Shown in pieces: positions 1 through 8,259 of a stretch of DNA of 64,000 bases (position 1 is the first letter of the stretch; each line of letters opens with the position of its first letter). A program made the position numbers and the translations under genes. Source of the stretch: Paeniglutamicibacter quisquiliarum (lineage in GTDB: Bacteria; Actinomycetota; Actinomycetes; Actinomycetales; Micrococcaceae); assembly GCF_019084045.1 (NCBI RefSeq), contig NZ_JAHRED010000003.1:372001-436000 (forward strand), written 5' to 3'. The notes under the pieces were generated by a model. That model had not been told where the DNA came from. It saw nothing but the letters and a program-made list of their open reading frames with translations, and did not search any database.

Positions 1-717
1 CGCGAGGCCATCCACACCGCGGCCACCGGCAAGATCGTCACCATCGGGATCCGCCCCACCCTGCCGTCCACCGGCTTCGGCTACATCCGGGCAGGGGAGC
101 GCATGGAGATTTCCGGCGCGCCCACCGCACGCGACGTGGTCGAGTTCGTGGAAAAGCCCGACGAGGACACGGCCCGCCGCTACCTGGCCGACGGCGGCTA
201 CCTGTGGAACGCCGGCATGTTCGTCGCCCCGGTGTCGCTGATGCTCGAGCACCTGGAGCGCAGCCAGCCCGAACTGCACGCGGGCCTCATGGAAATCGCC
301 GCGGCCTGGGAAACCGGCGACCGCGTGGCAACCATCGACCGCATCTGGCCGACGCTGCCCAAGATCGCCATCGACTACGCCGTGGCCGAGCCGGCCGCCG
401 CCGCCGGCGACGTGGCGGTGATCCCCGGGGTGTTCAACTGGGACGACGTGGGGGACTTCGCCGCCATCGGCCGGCTGAACCCCGCCAGCGAGAAGACCGG
501 CGTCACCGTGGTCGGCGCCAACGCCCGCGTGTATTCGGACAATGCCACCGGCGTGGTGGTCACCGACTCCAAGCGCGTGATCGCCCTGATCGGAATCCAC
601 GACGTGGTCGTCGTCGACACCCCCGACGCGCTGCTTGTCACCACCAAGGAGCATGCCCAGTCGGTCAAGGGCACGGTGGAAAAGCTCAAGGAGGAAGGCG
701 TCGTCGACGTCCTGTAG
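1..717 (+). CDS. mannose-1-phosphate guanylyltransferase, 3' part
   Basis: The reading frame is open from the first base of the window, so the N-terminal part lies upstream. The visible 238 residues match the second half of GDP-mannose pyrophosphorylase (mannose-1-phosphate + GTP to GDP-mannose). Family signs are VVEFVEKPDE (substrate-binding lysine region), GYLWNAGMFV, the P-K-I-A-I-D-Y segment, and V-F-N-W-D-D-V-G-D-F, where metal-binding aspartate is expected. GDP-mannose supplies mannosylated envelope glycans and protein O-mannosylation in actinobacteria. The nucleotide-binding N-terminal loop is not in the window. A perfect hairpin follows the stop. ManA at 45.5-46.8 kb would supply the upstream step. 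Family call is firm; completeness of the gene cannot be judged. Confidence 0.9.
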   Translation, partial: REAIHTAATGKIVTIGIRPTLPSTGFGYIRAGERMEISGAPTARDVVEFVEKPDEDTARRYLADGGYLWNAGMFVAPVSLMLEHLERSQPELHAGLMEIAAAWETGDRVATIDRIWPTLPKIAIDYAVAEPAAAAGDVAVIPGVFNWDDVGDFAAIGRLNPASEKTGVTVVGANARVYSDNATGVVVTDSKRVIALIGIHDVVVVDTPDALLVTTKEHAQSVKGTVEKLKEEGVVDVL

Positions 718-721
718 GCCA

Positions 722-743
722 GGGGCCGGAATTTTCCGGCCCC
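722..743 (+). terminator. hairpin terminator after guanylyltransferase gene
   Basis: A perfect 10-bp inverted repeat (GGGGCCGGAA / TTCCGGCCCC) starts 4 bases after the stop codon. The loop is very short and there is no T-run beyond the arm. Confidence 0.6.
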
Positions 744-884
744 CTTCCGATGCCCCGCCGGCGGCGCCGGTCCCGCGTTCGCCCCGGGGCACTTTGTTCC
801 GGCGCGAACGGGCGCGCATTAAAGAGGTGCACGTGAGCGGGGCAACAATTCGAAGCGGACTGCACAAGCTCAGGTCCCAGCGCG

Positions 885-890
885 TATTGT
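885..890 (+). promoter_or_regulatory. -10 element of a leaderless M20 gene
   Basis: TATTGT ends 7 bases before the GTG at 898. No Shine-Dalgarno sequence precedes that GTG, so transcription probably starts at or next to the start codon. Confidence 0.45.
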
Positions 891-897
891 CGGTTAG

Positions 898-2115
898 GTG
901 CGCACGAGTATGAATGAAGACCTGAAACTGCCCTCCGTCAAGCCCTGGGTCAAGCCCCTGGTTGACGAGCTGGTGGCATTCCGTCGAGAGGTCCATGCGA
1001 ACCCGGAGCTCTCGTTCGCCGAATACAAGACGACCGAACGCATCCTCACCCGGCTGCGCGACGTGGGCCTGCACCCCGTGGCCCTGGAGGACACCGGCGC
1101 GTACGTGGACATCGGGTCGGGGCCCATCGCCCTGGGGTTGCGCGCCGACATCGATGCGCTGCCGATCCTGGAGGAAACCGGGCTGGACTACGCCTCGGTG
1201 GTGGACGGGGTCGCGCACTCCTGCGGACACGACATCCACACCACCGTGATGCTCGGGGTGGCCAAGGTGCTCAAGTCCATCGACGACGAGACGCCCCTGG
1301 GCGCACGGATCCGCGTGATCTTCCAGCCCGCCGAGGAGAAGATGCCCGGCGGCGCCCTGACGGTCATCGCCGCCGGGGTGCTGGACGAGGTCCCGCGCAT
1401 CCTGGCCCTGCACTGCGAGCCGCGCATCGACGCCGGGAAGATCGGCACCCGCATCGGCGCCATCACCAGCGCGAGCGACACCATCAAGATCGAGCTGACG
1501 GGCAGGGGCGGGCACACCTCCCGCCCGCACCTGACCGAGGACCTGGTCTTCGCCATGAGCCAGATCGCCACCAACGTGCCCGCGGTGCTGGGCCGGCGCA
1601 TCGATGTGCGCAGTGCCGTCTCGGTGGTCTGGGGGCAGATCCACGCCGGAAGCGCACCCAATGCCATCCCCGCCACCGGCTACCTGGCCGGCACCATGCG
1701 CTGCCTGGACGGCGAGGCGTGGAAGGGTGCCGGGGACCTGCTCGACGAGGTGGTGCGCCAGGTGGCAAGCCCCTACGGCGTCGAGGTCAAGCTCGAGCAC
1801 ATCCGCGGCGTGCCCCCGGTGATCAACACGGAGGAGGAGACGGACCTTATCGAGGATTCGGCGCGCGCCGAGATCGGCTCGTCGGCCATTGTGCTCACCC
1901 CGCAGTCCATGGGCGGCGAGGATTTTGCCTGGATGACCAGCATGGTGCCCGGCGCCATGATGCGCCTGGGCACACGCACCCCGGGCGGGGAGGACTACGA
2001 CCTGCACCGCGGGGACTACATTCCCGACGAATCGGCCATCGAGGTGGGCGTGACGGTCATGGCCGCGGCGGCGGTCCGGGCGATTGCCCAGCTGAAACTG
2101 GCTACCGAGGAGTAG
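898..2115 (+). CDS. M20 family metallopeptidase / amidohydrolase
   Basis: 405-residue cytoplasmic zinc hydrolase of the M20 (ArgE/DapE/carboxypeptidase, AmhX/hippurate hydrolase) type. Metal-site motifs are visible: LRADIDALP, SCGHDIH, the FQPAEEKMPGGA stretch with the catalytic glutamate pair, LALHCEP, and a C-terminal MGGEDFAWM. The dimerisation-domain GRGGHTSRPH is also present. Members cleave N-acyl or indole-conjugated amino acids; the substrate here cannot be told from sequence. GTG at 898 is chosen because a TANNNT element sits 7 bases upstream (leaderless); ATG at 910 is the alternative. It stands alone between the guanylyltransferase and the nucleoside block, with no visible functional link to either. 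Confidence 0.85.
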   Translation: MRTSMNEDLKLPSVKPWVKPLVDELVAFRREVHANPELSFAEYKTTERILTRLRDVGLHPVALEDTGAYVDIGSGPIALGLRADIDALPILEETGLDYASVVDGVAHSCGHDIHTTVMLGVAKVLKSIDDETPLGARIRVIFQPAEEKMPGGALTVIAAGVLDEVPRILALHCEPRIDAGKIGTRIGAITSASDTIKIELTGRGGHTSRPHLTEDLVFAMSQIATNVPAVLGRRIDVRSAVSVVWGQIHAGSAPNAIPATGYLAGTMRCLDGEAWKGAGDLLDEVVRQVASPYGVEVKLEHIRGVPPVINTEEETDLIEDSARAEIGSSAIVLTPQSMGGEDFAWMTSMVPGAMMRLGTRTPGGEDYDLHRGDYIPDESAIEVGVTVMAAAAVRAIAQLKLATEE

Positions 2116-2392
2116 CCCCGGGTCGTAGAGTTATCTGGTTGTAACATTTTTCGTCATTACGTTAAGCGTTTTACCGGTTAGGCTATGTGGTTGTGAAGCC
2201 GTTCTTTCCGAACGTGCCCTGTCCCACATAGCTGGTTCCGGGCGCGCATGCGGGGGAGTTGCGGATTCATGCCGGCACCACAGGTGGCCGGCGGCAGTGC
2301 ACCACCGATCGTGGGCATGGATTCCGGCCAGGGAGCCCCTGGGAGTCCGGGCCACGGTACTTGTAGCTCGTAACTATATGGAGGAAATCCCT
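2116..2392 (+). promoter_or_regulatory. AT-rich promoter and long leader of the nucleoside uptake operon
   Basis: 277-base gap. Bases about 2125-2195 are clearly richer in A+T than the flanks and include TAGGCT at 2179-2184, a plausible -10. That would give a leader of about 200 bases before the lipoprotein start at 2393. I do not recognise a riboswitch in it, and no operator can be named. Confidence 0.4.
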
Positions 2393-3484
2393 ATGCGCAA
2401 CATCAAGCGCAAGACCGGTATGGCTGCTGCCGTGCTCGGCATTTCTGCACTCGTCCTGACCGCCTGCGGCGCCGCACCCGAGGAAGGCGAGGGGCCGAAC
2501 GCCTCCTCGGACTACCTGGGCTGCATCGTCTCCGACTCCGGCGGATTCGACGACCAGTCGTTCAACGAATCCTCCTTCCGCGGCCTGACCCAGGCAGGCA
2601 AGGACCTCGGATTCACGCCCAAGAGCGCCGAGTCCAAGGCCAACTCCGACTTCGCCACCAACCTCAACGGCATGATGGTCGCGGACTGCAACCTGACCCT
2701 CACCATCGGCTTCCTGCTGGGCGACGCCACCAAGGCCGCGGCCGAGGCGAACCCGGAAAAGCACTTCGCGATCGTCGACTTCAACTACGACAAGCCGATT
2801 GCGAACGTCAAGCCGATCGTCTACGACACGGCCCAGGCCGCCTACCTGGCCGGCTACGCCGCCGCCGCGCAGTCCAAGACCGGCAAGGTCGCGACCTTCG
2901 GCGGCATCAAGATCCCGACTGTCACCATCTTCATGGACGGCTTCGCCGACGGCGTGGACAAGTTCAACGCCGACAAGAACAAGAACGTGAAGCTGCTGGG
3001 CTGGGACAAGGACAAGCAGGACGGCACCTTCACCGGCGACTTCGAGAAGCAGGACAAGGGCAAGCAGGTCACCAACAACTTCCTGGACCAGGGCGCGGAC
3101 GTCATCATGCCCGTCGCCGGTCCGGTCGGCAAGGGTGCCGGCGCCGCCGTGAAGGCCGCCAACGCCGCGGGCAAGTCCGCCGCACTGGTGTGGGTCGACT
3201 CCGACGGCTTCCTGACCGCCCCCGACTACAAGGACGTCATGCTGACCTCGGTCATCAAGACCATGGACAAGGCCGTCGAAGACGTCGTCACCGCCGACAA
3301 GAACGGCCAGTTCGACAACACCGCCTACGTCGGCACGCTGGAGAACACCGGTGTCGCCCTGGCCCCGTTCCACGACTTCGATTCCGAGGTCTCCGCGGAG
3401 ACCAAGGCCGAGCTCGAGGCCCTGAAGGCAGGCATCATCGACGGCTCGATCAAGGTCGAATCGAAGGCCAGCCCCAAGTCCTAG
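2393..3484 (+). CDS. BMP-family nucleoside-binding lipoprotein
   Basis: 363-residue substrate-binding lipoprotein of the BmpA/Med (PnrA-like) family, which delivers purine and pyrimidine nucleosides to an ABC importer. The N-terminus has basic residues, a hydrophobic stretch and the lipobox L-T-A-C with lipidation at Cys25. The mature protein has family segments such as SDSGGFDDQSFN, ATFGGIKIPTVT, FMDGFADGV, and a C-terminal GTLENTGVALAPFHDFD. Start: ATG 2393 follows GGAGG at about 2380-2384 and begins right at the signal peptide, so the longer upstream frame is not used. A large hairpin lies between this gene and the ATPase gene, as expected where the binding protein is needed in excess. Confidence 0.93.
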   Translation: MRNIKRKTGMAAAVLGISALVLTACGAAPEEGEGPNASSDYLGCIVSDSGGFDDQSFNESSFRGLTQAGKDLGFTPKSAESKANSDFATNLNGMMVADCNLTLTIGFLLGDATKAAAEANPEKHFAIVDFNYDKPIANVKPIVYDTAQAAYLAGYAAAAQSKTGKVATFGGIKIPTVTIFMDGFADGVDKFNADKNKNVKLLGWDKDKQDGTFTGDFEKQDKGKQVTNNFLDQGADVIMPVAGPVGKGAGAAVKAANAAGKSAALVWVDSDGFLTAPDYKDVMLTSVIKTMDKAVEDVVTADKNGQFDNTAYVGTLENTGVALAPFHDFDSEVSAETKAELEALKAGIIDGSIKVESKASPKS

Positions 3485-3525
3485 CACCGGCACACCCGGC
3501 GGGTTGAAGGCAAGCATCACCACAC

Positions 3526-3588
3526 GGCGCGCTGCCGGCCCCCTGCTCCCCACCCCTGGTGGGAACGGGCGGGGGCTGGCGGTGCGCC
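3526..3588 (+). terminator. intercistronic hairpin between lipoprotein and ATPase genes
   Basis: An 18-bp stem (GGCGCGCTGCCGGCCCCC against GGGGGCTGGCGGTGCGCC, three G-T wobbles) encloses a second small stem CCCAC/GTGGG. There is no T-run, so it may be a 3'-stabilising or attenuating element instead of a full stop. Confidence 0.6.
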
Positions 3589-3630
3589 GTTGGCCTGCAT
3601 AGTCTTGGAACCAGCCGGCACGGGCAATGC

Positions 3631-3660
3631 GGCGGAAGCCCCCCCCAGGGGAGTTCCGCC
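3631..3660 (+). other. hairpin just upstream of the ATPase start
   Basis: GGCGGAA / TTCCGCC arms enclose a C-run facing GGGG, 29 bases before the GTG at 3690. A TAGTCT that could serve as an internal -10 lies at 3600-3605. It might modulate translation of the ATPase gene. Confidence 0.4.
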
Positions 3661-3689
3661 GGTATCTGACAACCAAGAATGGTGGTGTC

Positions 3690-5246
3690 GTGAAACTCGA
3701 ACTCCAAGGAATCTCCAAGGCGTTTGGATCGTTCTACGCCAACGAGGACATTGACCTCGTCGTCGAAGAGGGGCAGATCCACTGCCTGCTCGGCGAGAAC
3801 GGTGCCGGCAAATCAACGCTGATGAACGTCCTCTACGGACTCTACGAGCCGACGGCCGGACGCATCCTCGTCGACGGCAAGCCCGTCGCCTTCCGCGGAC
3901 CGGGCGACGCCATGGCCGCCGGCATCGGCATGGTGCACCAGCACTTCATGCTGGTCCCCGTCTTCACCGTGGCCGAGAACGTCGCCCTGGGCGCCGAATC
4001 CACCAAGGCCGGCGGCTTCCTCGACCTGGAGGTCACTCGGCGGAAGATCCGCGAGATTTCCGACAAGTACGGCTTCGACGTCGATCCCGACGCCCTGGTC
4101 GAGGACCTGCCGGTGGGCGTGCAGCAGCGCGTGGAGATCATCAAGGCACTGGTGCGCAACGCCGAGGTGCTGATCCTCGACGAGCCCACCGCCGTGCTGA
4201 CGCCGCAGGAAACCGACGAGCTGCTGGACATCATGCGCCAGCTCAAGGCCAACGGCACCTCCATCGTCTTCATCTCGCACAAGCTGCGCGAGGTCAAGGC
4301 GGTCTCCGACGTCATCACCGTGATTCGCCGCGGCCGCGTCGTGGGCGATGCCGCGCCCGATGCGGAGACCACCGAGCTGGCCTCCATGATGGTGGGCCGC
4401 GCGGTCAAGCTCACCATGGACAAGGACCCGGCCAACCCCGGGGAGGCGACCTTCAAGGTCAAGAACCTCACCGTCACCTCCGCCACCGGCCAGCGCGTGG
4501 TCGATGACCTGAGCTTCGAGATCCGCCGTGGCGAGATCCTGGCCATCGCCGGGGTCCAGGGCAACGGGCAGACCGAGCTCACCGAGGCGATCCTGGGCAT
4601 CCAGGACCGCGTCGCCGGGTCCATCACGCTGGAGGGCAGGGAACTGCTGGGCCGGAGCGTCAAGCAGATCCTGGGCGCCGGCATCGGCTTCGTGCCCGAG
4701 GACCGCACCGTCGACGGGCTGGTCTCCGACTTCAGCATTGCCGAGAACCTGGTCCTTGACCTCTACGACAAGGCACCCTTCGCGAAGGGCATCTCCATGC
4801 GCCCGGCCGAGGTGGCGAAGAACGCCGCCGCGCGGGTCGCCGAATTCGACGTGCGCACCCCCTCGGCCGACAACCTGGCCTCCTCCCTCTCGGGCGGCAA
4901 CCAGCAGAAGGTCGTCATGGCCCGCGAGCTCTCCCGCCCGCTGCGCCTGTTCATCGCCTCCCAGCCCACCCGCGGCGTCGACGTGGGCTCCATCGAGTTC
5001 CTGCACCGCCGCATCCTGGCCGAACGCGACGGCGGCACCCCGGTGATGATCGTGTCCACCGAGCTCGACGAGGTGCTCCAGCTTGCGGACCGCATCGCGG
5101 TGCTCTACAAGGGACGGCTCATCGGCATCGTGGACGCCGGCACCCCGCGCGACGTGCTGGGCCTGATGATGGCGGGCGTCGCGCCGACCGAGGCCGAAAA
5201 GGCACACCAGGACACCCCCGACGACTTGGAAGGAGAGATCGCGTGA
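3690..5246 (+). CDS. nucleoside ABC transporter ATP-binding protein (double NBD)
   Basis: 518 residues, two fused ABC ATPase domains as in the NupA/YufO/RbsA class that energises BMP-type nucleoside importers. Domain 1 has a full Walker A (GENGAGKS, residues 35-42), the signature region LPVGVQQRVEI and Walker B VLILDEPTAVL. Domain 2 has a degenerate Walker A (GVQGNGQTEL), a good signature LSGGNQQK and the Walker B-like LFIASQPTRGVDVGS. This asymmetry is normal for the family. Start: GTG 3690 gives V-K-L-E-L-Q-G, the usual domain beginning; the longer frame upstream runs through a hairpin and is unlikely. Its TGA overlaps the GTG of the next gene (translational coupling). Confidence 0.93.
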   Translation: MKLELQGISKAFGSFYANEDIDLVVEEGQIHCLLGENGAGKSTLMNVLYGLYEPTAGRILVDGKPVAFRGPGDAMAAGIGMVHQHFMLVPVFTVAENVALGAESTKAGGFLDLEVTRRKIREISDKYGFDVDPDALVEDLPVGVQQRVEIIKALVRNAEVLILDEPTAVLTPQETDELLDIMRQLKANGTSIVFISHKLREVKAVSDVITVIRRGRVVGDAAPDAETTELASMMVGRAVKLTMDKDPANPGEATFKVKNLTVTSATGQRVVDDLSFEIRRGEILAIAGVQGNGQTELTEAILGIQDRVAGSITLEGRELLGRSVKQILGAGIGFVPEDRTVDGLVSDFSIAENLVLDLYDKAPFAKGISMRPAEVAKNAAARVAEFDVRTPSADNLASSLSGGNQQKVVMARELSRPLRLFIASQPTRGVDVGSIEFLHRRILAERDGGTPVMIVSTELDEVLQLADRIAVLYKGRLIGIVDAGTPRDVLGLMMAGVAPTEAEKAHQDTPDDLEGEIA

Positions 5247-6505
5247 GCCAGAGCGAACTATCCCCGGGCAGCCCGCCCCCGATACACGCCAACACCATCG
5301 ACGAGAAGCCGCACGGCACCTGGGAACGGATCACCCGGGGTCCGGGCCTCGTCTCGGTCCTGGCCGTGTTCGTGGCCCTGGTGCTCGGCGGCCTGCTGAT
5401 CGCCGCTACCGACCCCAAGGTCGCCACGACCGCCGGCTACCTCTTCTCTCGACCCTCGGACTTCTTCCAGGCCCTGTGGGCGGCGGGGACCGACTCCTAT
5501 GTTTCGCTTTTCCAGGGCTCGATCTACAACTCGCGCCAGGGCTTCGAGCCGTTCCTGGAGACCCTCACGGTCTCCACGCCGCTGATCTGCGCCGGCCTCG
5601 GCGTCGCGCTGGCCTTCCGCGCCGGGCTGTTCAACATCGGTGCCCAGGGCCAGATCATCATTGGCGCCGTCATGGCCTCCTACGCGGGGTTCGCCTGGCA
5701 CCTGCCCATTGGCCTGCACCTGCTGCTGGTCATCCTCATGGGAGTGGTGGGCGGCGCCGTCTGGGGTGGGCTGGTGGGCCTGCTCAAGGCCCGCACCGGT
5801 GCCCACGAAGTGATCCTCACGATCATGTTCAACTACGTGGCGCTGTACTTCCTCGACTTCCTGCTGAACACCGAGGCCTTCCAGCGCCCGGGCGAGAGCA
5901 ACCCGATCTCTCCGGTCATGGACCCCAGCGCCGTCTTCCCGGCGCTGCCCGGATCCCGCCTGCACCTGGGATTCGTCATGGCCATCGCGCTGACCCTGCT
6001 GGTTTCCTGGATCCTGAAGCGTTCCACCATCGGCTTTGAGTTCCGCGCCGTGGGCGCCAACCCCGCCGCGGCCCGCACCGCCGGGGTCAATGTCGCCCGC
6101 TCCACCATCCTGGTCATGGCCCTGGCCGGTGCCCTGGCCGGCGCCGCGGGCGTGGCCCAGGTGGCCGGCACGGAAAAGGTGCTAACCGCCGGCATCGCCG
6201 CCTCGCTCGGCTTCGACGCGATCACCGTGGCGCTGCTGGGCCGCTCCACCCCGTGGGGCACCTTCCTCGCCGGCCTGCTCTTCGGCGCCTTCCGCGCCGG
6301 CGCGGTGACCATGCAGATTTCCACCGGCACCCCCATCGACATCGTCCTGGTCGTCCAGTCGCTGATTGTGCTCTTCATCGCCGCGCCGCCCCTGGTGCGT
6401 GCCATGTTCGGGCTGAACCGCAAGGCGAAGTCCAGGCCGCCGACGAAACCCAAGCACGCGGCGCCCGCGCCCGCTGCACCCGCAAGCCAAGGAGGTGGCG
6501 CGTGA
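5243..6505 (+). CDS. nucleoside ABC transporter permease 1
   Basis: 420-residue polytopic membrane protein of the BPD_transp_2 family (NupP/YufP type). After a hydrophilic N-terminus of about 35 residues come some 9-10 hydrophobic segments; the conserved cytoplasmic region reads FNIGAQGQIIIGA near residue 130 and AARTAGVNVARS near 275. The tail is Pro/Ala/Lys-rich. The start overlaps the stop of the ATPase gene by four bases and its own stop overlaps the next start in the same way, so the three genes are one translational unit. With the second permease it forms the heterodimeric membrane channel for nucleosides. Confidence 0.92.
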   Translation: MSQSELSPGSPPPIHANTIDEKPHGTWERITRGPGLVSVLAVFVALVLGGLLIAATDPKVATTAGYLFSRPSDFFQALWAAGTDSYVSLFQGSIYNSRQGFEPFLETLTVSTPLICAGLGVALAFRAGLFNIGAQGQIIIGAVMASYAGFAWHLPIGLHLLLVILMGVVGGAVWGGLVGLLKARTGAHEVILTIMFNYVALYFLDFLLNTEAFQRPGESNPISPVMDPSAVFPALPGSRLHLGFVMAIALTLLVSWILKRSTIGFEFRAVGANPAAARTAGVNVARSTILVMALAGALAGAAGVAQVAGTEKVLTAGIAASLGFDAITVALLGRSTPWGTFLAGLLFGAFRAGAVTMQISTGTPIDIVLVVQSLIVLFIAAPPLVRAMFGLNRKAKSRPPTKPKHAAPAPAAPASQGGGA

Positions 6506-7785
6506 GCGCTCCGGCCCCCACCCTGTCCGCCACGTCCCCGGTGCTCGCGCCGGTGGCCTGGAAGACCCCCATCATGCTCTCGGCCATCGGGCTGCTCTCG
6601 CTGGTGTTCTTCGGCTTCAACGGCTCGGACCAGAGCGCGACCTTCGGCATCTCCACCGGTGGCGACGTGTTCACGTTGCCGGACCTGGTGGTCCCGGGCA
6701 TCGCCACCGGAATCGTGCTGGGCCTGGGGATGTGCGTGCTGGCCGGGTACTCGATCTTCCTGGCCCGCGAACACCGCCCGACCCCCGGCTGGGTGCCGGT
6801 GGTCTTCGCCGCACTGTTCATCTTCGCGTTCCTCGTCTGGGTCGTCTCCGGCGCCCGCACGCCGCAGATTTCCCTGGCCGGCTTGATCGCCGGGTCGGTG
6901 ACCCTGGCCGTGCCGCTGGTCTTCGGCTCGCTCTCCGGGGTGTTGTGCGAGCGCGCCGGCGTGGTCAACATCGCCATCGAGGGCCAGCTGCTTGGCGGCG
7001 CCTTCAGCGCCGCGATCATCGCCTCGGTGACAGGCAGCCCGATGCTCGGCCTGCTCGCCGCCGCCGTGGCGGGCGCGCTGGTCTCGGTGGTGCTGGCGAT
7101 CTTCTCCATCAAGTACGTCGTCAACCAGATCATCGTCGGTGTGGTGCTCAACGTGCTGGTCTCGGGCATCACCGGATTCCTATTCACCACCGTGATGCAG
7201 TCGGACCCGGAGCTCTACAATTCCCCTGGCCGCCTGAGCGTCATCGAGATCCCGGTGCTCTCGGCCATCCCGGTCATCGGGCCGATCCTCTTCCGCCAGT
7301 CCATCGTGGGCTACCTGATGTACATCGCCGTAGCGGCAGTGTGGATCGGGCTGTTCAAGACACGCTGGGGCCTGCGCGTGCGCGCCGTGGGCGAACACCC
7401 CAAGGCCGCCGACACCTTGGGCATCAAGGTCAACACCACCCGCTTCGTCAACGTGGTCCTGGGCGGGGCGATCGCCGGCATCGGCGGCTCCTTCTTCACC
7501 CTGGTGGCCATCGATTCCTTCACCAAGGAAATCTCCGGCGGGCGCGGCTTCATCGCCCTGGCCGCGGTGATCTTCGGGCGCTGGAACCCGATTGGCGCGT
7601 TCTTCGCCGCGTTGCTCTTCGGCTTTGCCGACAACCTGCAGTCGATCCTGACCATCATCGGCACCCCGGTGCCCAGCCAGTTCATGGCGATGCTGCCCTA
7701 CGTGGTCACCGTCTTTGCCGTGGCCGGGCTGGTCGGCAAGTCCCGGGCCCCGGCCGCCGACGGCGAACCCTACGTGAAGGGCTAG
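6502..7785 (+). CDS. nucleoside ABC transporter permease 2
   Basis: 427-residue partner permease (NupQ/YufQ type). It has about ten hydrophobic segments and the family's coupling region: E-R-A-G-V-V-N-I-A-I-E-G-Q near residue 150, then DTLGIKVNTTRFVNV near 310 and SGGRGFIALAAVIFGRWNP near 345. GTG 6502 is preceded by GGAGG at 6491-6495 and overlaps the upstream stop; the frame that continues further upstream is only a shadow in the previous gene. The cytidine deaminase gene follows after 10 bases, tying import to intracellular catabolism. Confidence 0.92.
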   Translation: MSAPAPTLSATSPVLAPVAWKTPIMLSAIGLLSLVFFGFNGSDQSATFGISTGGDVFTLPDLVVPGIATGIVLGLGMCVLAGYSIFLAREHRPTPGWVPVVFAALFIFAFLVWVVSGARTPQISLAGLIAGSVTLAVPLVFGSLSGVLCERAGVVNIAIEGQLLGGAFSAAIIASVTGSPMLGLLAAAVAGALVSVVLAIFSIKYVVNQIIVGVVLNVLVSGITGFLFTTVMQSDPELYNSPGRLSVIEIPVLSAIPVIGPILFRQSIVGYLMYIAVAAVWIGLFKTRWGLRVRAVGEHPKAADTLGIKVNTTRFVNVVLGGAIAGIGGSFFTLVAIDSFTKEISGGRGFIALAAVIFGRWNPIGAFFAALLFGFADNLQSILTIIGTPVPSQFMAMLPYVVTVFAVAGLVGKSRAPAADGEPYVKG

Positions 7786-7795
7786 GGGGAAATCC

Positions 7796-8212
7796 ATGGA
7801 TGATTCGCACCCGGCCCTGCCGCACGTGGGCGAGGCCCAATGGGAGGCCCTGCGCCTGGCTGCCGTCGCGGCCATGGAGCGGGCCTACGCGCCGTACTCG
7901 AACTACCGGGTCGGCGCCGCGGCGCTGACCGAGGACGGGCGCATCGTCTCTGGCTGCAACGTGGAAAACGCCGCCTACGGGGTCACCCTGTGCGCCGAAT
8001 GCAACATGGTCGGCGAGCTCTTTGCCACCGGAGGCGGCAAGCTGCACGCCTTCTACTGCGTGGACGCCGCCGGCGCCCCGCTGATGCCCTGCGGGCGTTG
8101 CCGGCAGCTGCTCTTCGAACACCGCGGGCAGCAGATGCAGCTGATGACCCCGCGCGGCATCCAAACCATGGACCAGGTGCTGCCCGACGCGTTCGGGCAG
8201 CACAACCTCTAG
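7796..8212 (+). CDS. cdd: cytidine deaminase
   Basis: 138 residues, the size of the small homotetrameric cytidine deaminases. Converts cytidine and deoxycytidine to uridine and deoxyuridine. Zinc site: GCNVENAAYG followed by T-L-C-A-E (zinc cysteine and catalytic glutamate), then P-C-G-R-C-R-Q-L with the two other zinc cysteines. YAPYSNYRVGAA near residue 30 is the substrate-loop signature. ATG 7796 follows GGGGGA. It sits 10 bases after the permease gene and 47 bases before deoA, clearly in the same operon, so imported cytidine can be fed to the phosphorylase as uridine. Confidence 0.95.
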   Translation: MDDSHPALPHVGEAQWEALRLAAVAAMERAYAPYSNYRVGAAALTEDGRIVSGCNVENAAYGVTLCAECNMVGELFATGGGKLHAFYCVDAAGAPLMPCGRCRQLLFEHRGQQMQLMTPRGIQTMDQVLPDAFGQHNL

Positions 8213-8259
8213 GCCGCAGCCCCGCGCCAGCGGGCAGGCGTCCGGATCAAGGAAGAATG

